Assembly: GCA_016875515.1 (NCBI GenBank)
Contig: VGRA01000021.1
Location: 1-12,739 of the forward strand
DNA: 12,739 bases
Reading direction: 5' to 3'
Source of the DNA: Deltaproteobacteria bacterium
GTDB lineage: Bacteria > Myxococcota > Myxococcia > Myxococcales > Myxococcaceae
Part shown: positions 1 to 6,491 of the stretch, one piece after another
How positions within the stretch are numbered: the first letter of the stretch is position 1
Layout: every line of letters begins with the position of its first letter
Notes under the pieces: generated by a model
What the model was told of the DNA's origin: nothing
Databases searched by the model: none
The model's input: only the letters and a program-made list of their open reading frames with translations
Position numbers and translations under genes: made by a program

Positions 1-516
1 CCGGTGCTGGACCTGGGCGTGAAGCCGGACCTGCCGCTGGAGAGCTGGTCGCTCGCAGTGGACGGCGCGGTGGAGGCGCCGCTGCGGCTGTCCTGGGCGG
101 AGTTCCTCGCGCTGCCGCAGGTGGAGGAGGAGAGCGACTTCCACTGCGTCACCGGTTGGAGCCTGCTGGACGCGCGCTTCGCCGGGGTGCCGTTCGCCAC
201 GCTCGCGGCGCTGGCCCGGCCCCTGCCGTCCGCGAGCCACGTCCTGGTGCATGCGGCAGACGGCTACAGCACCAACCTGCCGCTGGAGGAGGCGCTGAAG
301 GACGACGTGCTGCTCGTCCACGGGTGGGAGGGCAAGCCGCTGCCGCAGGACCACGGTGGGCCGGTTCGCATGGTGACGCCGCAGCTGTGGGCGTGGAAGG
401 GCGCCAAGTGGGTGACGCGCCTCGAGTTCCTCGAGGAGGACCGCAAGGGCTTCTGGGAGCTGCGCGGGTACAGCAACACCGCCCACCCTTGGCGCAACGA
501 CCGCTACGACGGATGA
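1..516 (+). CDS. Sulfite-oxidase-like molybdopterin-dependent oxidoreductase (5' partial)
   Basis: The reading frame is open from base 1 and begins P-V-L-D-L-G, which in this family lies a little inside the N-terminus, so the true start is upstream; the GTG at 4 is probably internal. The fragment covers nearly all of the molybdopterin-binding fold of short soluble sulfite-oxidase-like proteins. The motif D-F-H-C-V-T-G-W-S carries the cysteine expected to ligate molybdenum (codon 145-147). The later D-G-Y-S-T-N-L-P, H-G-G-P-V-R, and W-A-W-K-G-A-K-W-V blocks are the usual cofactor-contact segments. By family it should carry out a two-electron oxidation or reduction on an unknown small substrate. 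No Tat signal can be judged because the N-terminus is missing. The stop overlaps the next gene's start as ATGA, suggesting translational coupling. The family call is confident; the substrate is not known. Confidence 0.88.
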   Translation, partial: PVLDLGVKPDLPLESWSLAVDGAVEAPLRLSWAEFLALPQVEEESDFHCVTGWSLLDARFAGVPFATLAALARPLPSASHVLVHAADGYSTNLPLEEALKDDVLLVHGWEGKPLPQDHGGPVRMVTPQLWAWKGAKWVTRLEFLEEDRKGFWELRGYSNTAHPWRNDRYDG

Positions 517-1616
517 GCGCCGCGTGGGCCCGGCTGGGGGCGCTGCGCCGGCGTTACCCCGCGGTGGAGTTGGTGCTGTTCTTCGCCGCCGGCTTCCTGC
601 TGGACGTCTTCACGCTGGGGCGGATTGACCGGCCGCTCGTGCTGCTGCGGCAGGGGCTCTTCCTGTGCGCGCTGGCGGCGCTGCTCTTGCTGGCACACCG
701 GCACGCGGTGGGGCTGTTCGTCCCCAGGGGGCGGTGGGCGTGGGCGTGGGGCTTCCACGCCGAGGCCATCCACTTCCTCTTTGGCACGCTGCTGTCCAAC
801 TTCACCCTCTTTTATTTCAGGAGCGCGGCCGGATGGCTGCCGCGGCTGTCCCTGGTGGGGCTGGCCGGGCTGCTGGTGGTGAACGAGCTGCCGCGCTTCC
901 GGCGCTCCGGGCCGCTCGTGCGCTTTTCGCTCTTCTGCTTCTGCCTGGGCAGCTACCTCGCCTACCTCCTGCCGGTCCTGGCGGGCGTGGTGCGGAAGGA
1001 GCTGTTCCAACTGGCGCTGGTGCTGGCGGGGGCCGTGGTGGCGGCGCTCGCCCTGGGGATGGCGGGCTGGGAGCGCGCGGCAGGGCAGCGTGGAACGTCC
1101 TTGCGGAGGCTCGCGCTGGGGTGGGGCGTGCTCGCCGGGATGTACGGGCTGTATGCCGCGGGCGCCATCCCGCCGGTGCCGCTGTCCGTGCGCGTGATGG
1201 GGCTGTACCACCGGGTGCAGCACGTGGGGGCGCGCTACCAGCTGGAGCGGTCCCCGGTCCCGGCGGAGCGGTCCTGGCGCTGGCCCTGGGAGCGCGCGCG
1301 CTTCGAGGTGCGGGAGGGGGACAAGGTGCACCTGTTCGCCCGCGTGTTCGCGCCGACTGCCTTCCGGGACCGCGTCTACGTCCGGTGGATGCGGGCGGAG
1401 GGCGGCGGCTGGACGACGACGGACCGCATCCCGCTCACGGTGCAAGGCGGCCGCGAGGACGGGTACGCAGGCTATGCGTGGAAGCAGCGCTTCCAGCCGG
1501 GAGACTGGCGGGTGGAGTTGGAGACGGAGGATGGGCGCAGCATGGGGCGGATGGACTTTGAGCTCGTCGTGGACGGGGGACGCGCCGAGCGGACCTTCGT
1601 CACGGAGTGGCGGTGA
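513..1616 (+). CDS. Integral membrane protein with N-terminal DUF5924-type region and C-terminal DUF2914 domain
   Basis: The protein has 367 residues and starts at ATG 513 inside the stop of the upstream molybdoenzyme (ATGA). A longer in-frame extension back to 156 is a shadow over that gene and is rejected. About seven hydrophobic segments are visible, roughly at residues 17-35, 42-62, 76-98, 106-124, 135-156, 160-180 and 195-214. A soluble tail follows. Its last 70-80 residues (from about 290) read V-Y-V-R-W, G-G-W-T-T-T-D-R-I-P-L, W-K-Q-R-F and P-G-D-W-R-V-E-L-E-T, the pattern of DUF2914, a beta-rich domain of unknown function expected outside the membrane. The gene pair may form one unit, but this protein does not look like the haem partner MsrQ. 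The function is unknown. I recall DUF5924 as the name for the membrane half; I am less sure of that than of DUF2914. Confidence 0.85.
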   Translation: MSAAWARLGALRRRYPAVELVLFFAAGFLLDVFTLGRIDRPLVLLRQGLFLCALAALLLLAHRHAVGLFVPRGRWAWAWGFHAEAIHFLFGTLLSNFTLFYFRSAAGWLPRLSLVGLAGLLVVNELPRFRRSGPLVRFSLFCFCLGSYLAYLLPVLAGVVRKELFQLALVLAGAVVAALALGMAGWERAAGQRGTSLRRLALGWGVLAGMYGLYAAGAIPPVPLSVRVMGLYHRVQHVGARYQLERSPVPAERSWRWPWERARFEVREGDKVHLFARVFAPTAFRDRVYVRWMRAEGGGWTTTDRIPLTVQGGREDGYAGYAWKQRFQPGDWRVELETEDGRSMGRMDFELVVDGGRAERTFVTEWR

Positions 1617-1647
1617 GCCGCCTCGGTGGTCCTTGGCCCGCGGAGCC

Positions 1648-3102
1648 CTACGCCTTCTTCTGCTTGCGGCAGGCCGCCATCCACTTCTCCACGGCGGTGG
1701 CCTCGGAGGGGATGTCCTTGGACAGGTTGCGCATCCCCTTGGCGGTCACCAGCACGTCGTCCTCGATGCGGACGCCGATGCCGCGGTAGCGCGCCGGGAC
1801 GGTGAGGTCGTCCAGCTGGAAGTAGAGCCCCGGCTCCACCGTCAGCACCATGCCGGCCTTGAGCTTGCCGAACTTGTAGGTCTCCTGGCGGGCCTGGGCG
1901 CAGTCGTGCACGTCCAGCCCCAGCATGTGGCTGACGTTGTGGAGGCTGTAGCGCTTGTAGAACTGGTGCTCGTCCTTGAGCGCCTCCTCGGCGGACGTGG
2001 GGAGGATGCCCAGCTTCTCCAGCCCCTCGGCCAGCACGCGCATGGCGCGGCGGTTGGGCTCCATGAAGTCGTTGCCCGGCTTGACCGCCTTGAAGGCGGC
2101 GGCCTGCGCCGCGTGGACGAGGTCGTAGATCTCCCGCTGCTCGCGGGAGAACTTGCCGCTGATGGGCAGGCAGCGGGTGATGTCCGCGGTGTAGAGGCTG
2201 TTGCCCTCCACGCCGGCGTCCAGCAGCAGCAGTTCCCCGGGCTTCACCGGCCCGTCGTTGCGCGTCCAGTGCAGCACGCACGCATGGGCGCCGGCCGCGG
2301 CGATGGTGCCGTAGCCCACGTCGTTGCCCTCCTCGCGGGCGCGGAGGTTGAACACCCCCTCCACCGTGCGCTCGGAGCGCGCCTTGCCCAGTGAGCGGAT
2401 GACGTCCTCGAAGCCGCGCTGGGTGGAGGCGATGACGGCGGACAGCTCGCGCACCTCCTGCGCGTCCTTGATGAGCCGCATCTCGGACAGCGCGGTGCCC
2501 AGTTCCTTGTCCTTCTGGGAGGCGGGGAAGGCCTCGTCCACCTTGGGCGCGTAGCCGCGCAGCACCCGCACCTCCTGGCCGGCCAGCGAGGCGAGCAGCG
2601 CGGGTAGCTCCGGCAGGCCGCGCGTCTCGCGGACGGCGAAGCGCGTCTTCGATTCCGGCACGCCGAGGCGCGGGCCCACCCAGAGCTCCCCCTTCACGCG
2701 GTCCGTGAAGAAGGTGCTGTCGGACCGGCCCGGGTTGGGCTCAACAAACAACACGTCCCGGTGGCCGCCCTTCTGCGGCAGCATCACCAGCACGCAGTCC
2801 GGCTCCAGGTTGCCGGTCAGGTAGTAGAAGTCGCTGCCGGGGCGGAAGCGGTAGGTGGTGTCGTTGGCGCGGGTCTTCTCGCGGCCGGTGGGCACCACCA
2901 GCACGTCCCCGGGGAAGAGCTTGGACAGCGCGCGCCGGCGCTTCTCGAAGGCGGCCGCGTGGGGGATGGCCCTGGGCGGCTTGCCCGGCTTCGCCTTCCA
3001 GTCCTTCATCATGAAGGCCAGGAGCGCGGGCGGGTTGACCGAGTCGTGGCTGGCGGGCTTAACGGGGGCTGCGGGGCCGTTCTTGGGGGTGTCGAAGGTC
3101 AT
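1648..3102 (-). CDS. pepP: Aminopeptidase P family metallopeptidase (Xaa-Pro aminopeptidase)
   Basis: This 484-residue protein has the two-domain layout of PepP. The N-terminal creatinase-like domain (about 45-195) holds the F-R-P-G-S-D-F-Y-Y-L-T-G signature. The C-terminal pita-bread domain (about 205-470) holds all five expected metal ligands: D295 in L-L-D-A-G-V, D307 in Y-T-A-D-I-T-R, H392 in S-H-M-L-G-L-D-V-H-D, E423 in T-V-E-P-G-L-Y and E447 in R-I-E-D-D-V. It should release N-terminal residues preceding proline, using two Mn or similar ions, in the cytoplasm; no signal peptide is seen. About 45 Pro/Lys-rich residues precede the first conserved block, a little longer than in E. coli PepP, so a start further in is possible, though ATG 3102 is the longest with good coding bias. 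There is no clear Shine-Dalgarno sequence. It converges on the membrane-protein gene with 31 bp between them. Confidence 0.93.
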   Translation of the reverse strand: MTFDTPKNGPAAPVKPASHDSVNPPALLAFMMKDWKAKPGKPPRAIPHAAAFEKRRRALSKLFPGDVLVVPTGREKTRANDTTYRFRPGSDFYYLTGNLEPDCVLVMLPQKGGHRDVLFVEPNPGRSDSTFFTDRVKGELWVGPRLGVPESKTRFAVRETRGLPELPALLASLAGQEVRVLRGYAPKVDEAFPASQKDKELGTALSEMRLIKDAQEVRELSAVIASTQRGFEDVIRSLGKARSERTVEGVFNLRAREEGNDVGYGTIAAAGAHACVLHWTRNDGPVKPGELLLLDAGVEGNSLYTADITRCLPISGKFSREQREIYDLVHAAQAAAFKAVKPGNDFMEPNRRAMRVLAEGLEKLGILPTSAEEALKDEHQFYKRYSLHNVSHMLGLDVHDCAQARQETYKFGKLKAGMVLTVEPGLYFQLDDLTVPARYRGIGVRIEDDVLVTAKGMRNLSKDIPSEATAVEKWMAACRKQKKA

Positions 3103-3157
3103 GGCGGGACAGACTCTTCAACACCCTCGCAGGGGCTTCAAGTCCAGACTGGCCGCT

Positions 3158-4252
3158 TCAGCGGATGGGGGCGCCGAGCCGCGGATCGTCCAGCCGGTCC
3201 ACGACGGCCACCTTGTCCCCGGTCTTCAGCTGGTCGGAGAGGAAGATGATGTCCTCGTTGCGGTGGCGCACGCAGCCGTGGCTGACGTCCTCGCCCAGCT
3301 GCGCCGGGGCCGCGGTGCCGTGGAGTTCCTCGCCCGAGATGCTCCCGTCTGCCCAGGAGAGGTCGATGATGCGCGGGCCGAAGACGGCGGGGTTGTCCCA
3401 CAGCCGCTGGCCGGTGGCGGCGGCTGCCTCCTCGCCCAGCTTGGTGCGCACCACCTTGAGGCCGGACTCGGTGGCCGTTCCCTGCGCGCCCACGGCGTTG
3501 GGGACGATGGCCTGCAGCCGCCCCTGGACGTCGTACAGGTAGGTGCGGTGCTCGTTCTTCACCACCACCACGCGGACGCGCTTCCCGTCGTAGACGGGGT
3601 TGGGAAGGTTCTTCGACTGGCCCTTCGTCCCGGGCGAGGGCGCAAGGGCGTCCAACGCGCGCAGGGTGGCGGCGTCCAGCTTGCCGGTCACCTGAACGGC
3701 CGGAAACTGCGCCTGGGCGTGGCGCTGGAAGTTCTTGAGGGCCTTGGTGGTCTGCCCGCCGAACGCGCCGTCAGCGCCGCCGTGGAGGGCGAAGCCCATG
3801 TCGTCCAGGGCCTGCTGCACCGCCTTCACGCCGGTGCCGCGGGCGCCTGCCGCGAGCGCCGTCCCGCCGAGTACGCCTGCGAGCTGGGAGTTGCCGGTGA
3901 AGCGGGCGTTGCCGAGCGAGGCCGGCAGCGGGGCAGGGGAGAGCGCGACGAGGGCCTTCAGCGAGGCCGCGTCCAGCTTGCCGGTGGCGGGCAACGCCTT
4001 GCTGGACTGGAACTGCTTGAGGGCCGTCTCGGTGCGAGGACCGAACCGGCCGTCCGAACCGCCGGGATCAAACCCGGCGCGGGTGAGGCCGCGCTGCAGC
4101 TGCATCACGGCCATGCCGCTGGCGCCCGCGGAGAGCTGGAGCGTCCCGTCGAGGACCTTCTGGAGGTCCAGGGCGTTGAAGGCGGTGGGGAGCGTGGAGG
4201 AGCTGGCGCCGGTGGCGCCGCCCGTGGTCGTGGTCCCGTGGATGGTCGGCAT
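3158..4252 (-). CDS. L,D-transpeptidase with two peptidoglycan-binding domains
   Basis: From ATG 4252 the protein has 364 residues; a GTG at 4270 would add six residues and cannot be excluded, and neither start has a clear ribosome site. Two PG_binding_1 repeats (about 44-103 and 137-203) each show the D-G-x-F-G-x-x-T-x-x-A-L-K-x-F-Q signature. They are followed by a YkuD catalytic domain (about 224-352) containing E-L-H-G-T (310-313) and S-H-G-C-V-R-H-R-N-E-D (324-334). C327 is the expected nucleophile and H325 is also conserved. The family makes 3-3 peptidoglycan cross-links or attaches proteins to meso-DAP in the periplasm. The N-terminus is a Thr/Gly/Ser-rich run (T-T-T-T-G-G-A-T-G) with no signal peptide, odd for such an enzyme. 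It lies downstream of rsmE with a 42-bp gap (24 bp with the GTG start). Confidence 0.93.
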   Translation of the reverse strand: MPTIHGTTTTGGATGASSSTLPTAFNALDLQKVLDGTLQLSAGASGMAVMQLQRGLTRAGFDPGGSDGRFGPRTETALKQFQSSKALPATGKLDAASLKALVALSPAPLPASLGNARFTGNSQLAGVLGGTALAAGARGTGVKAVQQALDDMGFALHGGADGAFGGQTTKALKNFQRHAQAQFPAVQVTGKLDAATLRALDALAPSPGTKGQSKNLPNPVYDGKRVRVVVVKNEHRTYLYDVQGRLQAIVPNAVGAQGTATESGLKVVRTKLGEEAAAATGQRLWDNPAVFGPRIIDLSWADGSISGEELHGTAAPAQLGEDVSHGCVRHRNEDIIFLSDQLKTGDKVAVVDRLDDPRLGAPIR

Positions 4253-4294
4253 GGGACGGGACGCAAGCACGTTCCAGCCGGGGTGGGGAGTCGG

Positions 4295-5044
4295 TCAGCC
4301 GGGGGATGACACGCCCATGCGCCACGCGGAGAGCTGGCCGAGCAGCACCGGGATGGCCACCTCGGTGCGCAGCACGCGGGGGCCCAGCGAGAAGGGCAGG
4401 AAGCCCGCGGCCTGCAGCAGCTCGACCTCGAAGGGGACCCACCCGCCCTCGGGACCCACCGCGAGGACGATTCGTTGCGTGGGTCCCGGTCGCGGCTGGC
4501 CGAAGAGCGGCGCGGTGGCCGGCGGGTGGGGGAGCAGCTTCTGGTGGCTTGCGAACAGGGCGGGCGCCTCGTCCTCAATGAAGGGGCGGAAGCGGTCCCG
4601 GATGAGGAGTTCGGGGAGCTGGGTATCCTTCGCCTGCTCGAGCCCCTGGAGCAGGTACTCCCGCACCGAGTCTTCCGTCAGGACGTGGCTCTGGAAGTAG
4701 CTCTTCTCCACGCGCGCGGCGTTGACCAGCACGAGCCGGTCCACGCCCAGGGAGGCGACGGCCGGGAGCACCCGCTTGAGCTGCTTGGGGCGCGGGATGG
4801 CGAGCAGCAGGTCCACGCCGGCGCGGGGGGGCGGGGGCTCTTGGGCGGAGACGGCGAGGACCAGTTCATGGGCGTCCAGGTGCACCACGCGCGCGGTGCC
4901 CATGGAGCCGCCGAGGATTCCGATGCGGAGTTCGTCCCCCGCCTGCGCCTTGAGCACCTCGCGTGCGTGGGCGAGCCGGCGGCCGGCAAGGCGCGCCGTG
5001 CCGTCCGGGTGGAGTTCAGCGGGCTCGAGGAGGAGGAGGTTCAC
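4295..5044 (-). CDS. rsmE: 16S rRNA (uracil1498-N3)-methyltransferase RsmE
   Basis: The product has 249 residues, normal for RsmE. An N-terminal PUA-like domain has the H-A-R-E-V-L-K-A-x-x-G-D-E-L pattern at 25-39. The SPOUT/trefoil-knot methyltransferase domain has P-R-P-K-Q-L-K-R at 84-91, G-P-E-G-G at 197-201 and L-G-P-R-V-L-R-T-E-V-A at 220-230, the knot that binds S-adenosylmethionine. It methylates N3 of U1498 of 16S rRNA on the small subunit. The start is a GTG at 5044 that overlaps the TGA of the upstream GNAT remnant (GTGA), so rsmE may be translated from the toxin-antitoxin-type transcript; no Shine-Dalgarno sequence is visible just upstream. M-N-L-L-L-L-E is a typical short RsmE N-terminus, which supports this start. 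The identification is secure. Confidence 0.95.
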   Translation of the reverse strand: MNLLLLEPAELHPDGTARLAGRRLAHAREVLKAQAGDELRIGILGGSMGTARVVHLDAHELVLAVSAQEPPPPRAGVDLLLAIPRPKQLKRVLPAVASLGVDRLVLVNAARVEKSYFQSHVLTEDSVREYLLQGLEQAKDTQLPELLIRDRFRPFIEDEAPALFASHQKLLPHPPATAPLFGQPRPGPTQRIVLAVGPEGGWVPFEVELLQAAGFLPFSLGPRVLRTEVAIPVLLGQLSAWRMGVSSPG

Positions 5045-5274
5045 GGGGCGAAGCTGGCACGGGCCGTGGCGAGGGGAAGGTACATGCGCCGCGGCCAGCC
5101 CCCGGTCGTCAGGGGAACGAAGCCGTACTTCGCGTAGAAACGCTCCCCGCGTTCGGCCTTCGCATCGACAAGGATGCCTGTGCAGCCAACCACTGCGGAT
5201 GCCCGTACCACCCGCGCGCGGACATCCGCAGGCGCCATCGGGTCCGTGTCGAACGAATCAGAGGCCTCGTTCAT
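5041..5274 (-). pseudogene. Truncated GNAT acetyltransferase (toxin-type) remnant, C-terminal part only
   Basis: This is an intact 77-codon frame starting at ATG 5274, which overlaps the stop of the ribbon-helix-helix gene as ATGA, and ending in a GTGA overlap with rsmE. Residues about 22-70 (R-V-V-R-A-S-A-V-V-G, G-I-L-V-D-A-K, E-R-F-Y-A-K-Y-G-F-V-P-L, P-R-R-M-Y-L-P-L-A-T) match the C-terminal third of TacT/AtaT-like GNAT toxins. Full-length members have about 160-180 residues. The first half, including the Q/R-x-x-G-x-G/A acetyl-CoA loop, is absent, so it cannot acetylate aminoacyl-tRNA on its own. The first dozen residues (M-N-E-A-S-D-S-F-D-T-D-P) may be the original N-terminus joined to the C-terminus by an in-frame deletion. 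It is called a pseudogene by inference; a shortened accessory protein kept for coupling is possible. Confidence 0.65.
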
Positions 5275-5615
5275 CGAGCTCGACGCTTGGCGGCGGCACG
5301 AAGGCGCGGACTCGGCTCCGGGGGGAGCTCGTTGAGCGCCGCCAGCTTCGCGCGCGCATCCGGGGGCAGCCTGAGTGCGGTGGGGTTCTGCGCCCACTCC
5401 AATGCGGCGAGGGTGGGTGTTGCGATCTCGCAGGCGGGCGAGGAGGCGCCGGGCTCGAGCGTGGCGAGGCGCCGGCCGCGTCGGACCTCGAGGACGACCT
5501 TCATGAAGAGGGCGAGGGCCTCGTCAATGAGTTGGCTGCGGCTCAGGCCGAGTTCGTCTGCCAGTTGCACTGCCGCGGCACCGCGGTTGTCGGGGACAGT
5601 CGCTTCAAGGCGCAT
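5271..5615 (-). CDS. Ribbon-helix-helix antitoxin-like protein (partner of the GNAT remnant)
   Basis: The protein has 114 residues. The first 50 fit a ribbon-helix-helix DNA-binding domain: a short beta strand (M-R-L-E-A-T-V-P), then helices around A-A-V-Q-L-A-D-E-L-G and S-R-S-Q-L-I-D-E-A-L-A-L-F. The rest is Pro/Ala/Arg-rich (A-L-E-W-A-Q-N-P-T-A-L-R-L-P), the sort of flexible tail with which such antitoxins cover a GNAT toxin. The ATGA overlap with the downstream GNAT remnant is standard toxin-antitoxin organisation. A perfect 9-bp inverted repeat (5628-5649) and a sigma70-like promoter (5655-5683) lie directly upstream, which suggests autoregulation. The start at ATG 5615 fits the RHH strand at the very N-terminus; the ribosome site is weak. 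The fold assignment is fairly sure; the antitoxin role is inferred from context. Confidence 0.78.
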   Translation of the reverse strand: MRLEATVPDNRGAAAVQLADELGLSRSQLIDEALALFMKVVLEVRRGRRLATLEPGASSPACEIATPTLAALEWAQNPTALRLPPDARAKLAALNELPPEPSPRLRAAAKRRAR

Positions 5616-5627
5616 GGGGAGCTCATG

Positions 5628-5649
5628 AGTCCCTCAGAAATGAGGGACT
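5628..5649. promoter_or_regulatory. Perfect 9-bp inverted repeat, likely RHH operator
   Basis: The arms AGTCCCTCA and TGAGGGACT are perfect reverse complements separated by GAAA. The repeat lies between the predicted -10 and the start codon of the ribbon-helix-helix gene and covers the predicted transcription start. RHH antitoxins usually repress their own operon through such sites. A leader hairpin in the mRNA is the main alternative. Confidence 0.55.
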
Positions 5650-5654
5650 ATTGC

Positions 5655-5683
5655 GGTATATGCCCCGGGCAATGGATCGGCAA
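5655..5683 (-). promoter_or_regulatory. Sigma70-like promoter of the RHH/GNAT operon
   Basis: On the minus strand TTGCCG (5683-5678) and TATACC (5660-5655) are separated by exactly 17 bp, each matching four of six consensus bases. The predicted transcript would start near 5648, about 33 nt before the ATG at 5615. This is the clearest promoter candidate in the window, but GC-rich genomes use loose promoters and it is unproven. Confidence 0.5.
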
Positions 5684-5738
5684 GGGGGCCGGGAGCTGAG
5701 GCCTTTCTCTTGCGAGCGAGTCGGCGGGAGGCCACGTG

Positions 5739-6158
5739 TCAGGGTGAGAGCAGCAGCACGTGCCTGGCATCACGCGCGAACGCGCGGGCGCCACGGTCGA
5801 ACGTGACGAAGGTTCCTCGCTTCGCCTCCGCGAGCCTCAGCAGGTAGGCGTCCATGACCTGCTGGTGGCCTGCGAGCGTCAGTCCCTTGAGCAGTCCTGC
5901 ACCGGGGAGTTCGTCCCAGGCCCGGTGTTTCCCGACCTGCTTCAGCTGCGCCAACAACTCGAGCGCAGTCGCGGGCGAGACAGCCTGCCGGGTGAACGCG
6001 GGGTTGGACGAGAGCCGGACGAAGGCGAGCTCCGTCAGGGCGCACGTCGCCCATCCCTTGCCGGCCGCTGCCCCGAACCAGGCCGTGGCCACCGCGTGGT
6101 GCTGGTGGTTGGGCCACGCTACGGCGAGTAGGACGTTGACGTCCGGCAGCGCCGTCAT
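5739..6158 (-). CDS. vapC: VapC-type PIN-domain ribonuclease toxin
   Basis: This 139-residue protein is of normal length for VapC. It has the four PIN-domain acidic residues in order: D6 in L-P-D-V-N-V-L-L, E43 in A-L-T-E-L-A-F-V-R, D103 in V-M-D-A-Y-L-L-R-L-A and D121 in V-T-F-D-R-G. These bind Mg or Mn and cleave RNA, in VapC usually a tRNA or rRNA loop. The start ATG at 6158 overlaps the stop of the vapB-like gene (ATGA), so toxin synthesis is coupled to antitoxin synthesis. All catalytic residues are present, so it looks functional. The RNA target cannot be told from sequence. The next minus-strand gene is the RHH protein of the adjoining module, whose start lies 124 bp downstream. Confidence 0.92.
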   Translation of the reverse strand: MTALPDVNVLLAVAWPNHQHHAVATAWFGAAAGKGWATCALTELAFVRLSSNPAFTRQAVSPATALELLAQLKQVGKHRAWDELPGAGLLKGLTLAGHQQVMDAYLLRLAEAKRGTFVTFDRGARAFARDARHVLLLSP

Positions 6159-6385
6159 GGCCCCTCCTCGTCCAGGAGGCGGGACGCCCGATCACCGGGA
6201 ATGATGTCCGCGTCCGAGGCGACGGGGAAGGCGGGCAGCTTGCCGGCCCGCGCAGGCGGCAGGTTGGGGCGGAGCCCGCGCCGGGCGAGCTCGGACACCA
6301 CCGCTCCCAGAGACTTGCCCGTTCGCTGCGCCAGCTCCCTTGCTGCGTCCGCGATGTCGTCGTCCAGCGTCAGGGTGGTCCGCAT
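6155..6385 (-). CDS. vapB: VapB-type ribbon-helix-helix antitoxin
   Basis: The product has 76 residues. The N-terminal M-R-T-T-L-T-L-D-D-D-I-A-D-A-A-R-E-L-A and S-L-G-A-V-V-S-E-L-A-R-R-G-L segments form a clear RHH (CopG/MetJ-like) DNA-binding domain. The C-terminal half (K-L-P-A-F-P-V, then D-R-A-S-R-L-L-D-E-E-G-P) is the usual toxin-neutralising tail that inserts into the PIN active site. It is directly coupled to vapC by an ATGA overlap. Three GGTGATG heptamers sit just before the ATG at 6385 and may be its operator. Pairing with an intact PIN toxin makes the antitoxin role highly likely. Confidence 0.9.
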   Translation of the reverse strand: MRTTLTLDDDIADAARELAQRTGKSLGAVVSELARRGLRPNLPPARAGKLPAFPVASDADIIPGDRASRLLDEEGP

Positions 6386-6393
6386 GGAGATAC

Positions 6394-6420
6394 GGTGATG
6401 TGGTGATGCGGTGATGTCAA
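6394..6420. promoter_or_regulatory. Triple GGTGATG direct repeat and TTGACA box upstream of vapB
   Basis: GGTGATG occurs at 6394-6400, 6402-6408 and 6410-6416, an exact 8-bp spacing. On the minus strand a perfect TTGACA (6420-6415) overlaps the farthest copy, 30 bp before the vapB ATG. No good -10 lies at 16-18 bp from it, so the promoter itself is uncertain. Short direct repeats at the start of a vapBC operon fit VapB binding and autorepression. Confidence 0.45.
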
Positions 6421-6491
6421 TGGTTGTGCACGTGACGTGGTCGCCGCCGGGCTGGCGACCGGCAGCTGGCAGCGGACCGGTGCCGTGGGTC

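Noticed and set aside
504..1445. 313-codon minus-strand frame opposite the membrane protein
   Set aside because: Arg/Pro/His-rich composition without motifs; it is a shadow of the DUF2914 gene.
1617..1647. Intrinsic terminator between the convergent membrane-protein and aminopeptidase genes
   Set aside because: I found no stable stem with a T-run in these 31 bases.
2855..4309. 484-codon plus-strand frame spanning the aminopeptidase and L,D-transpeptidase region
   Set aside because: It lies antisense to two genes with complete catalytic motifs and has no recognisable domains; long empty frames are common on the opposite strand of GC-rich genes.
6421..6491. Extra small gene or terminator between vapB and the XRE gene
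   Set aside because: Only short, weak inverted repeats and no coding frame with a plausible start were seen.
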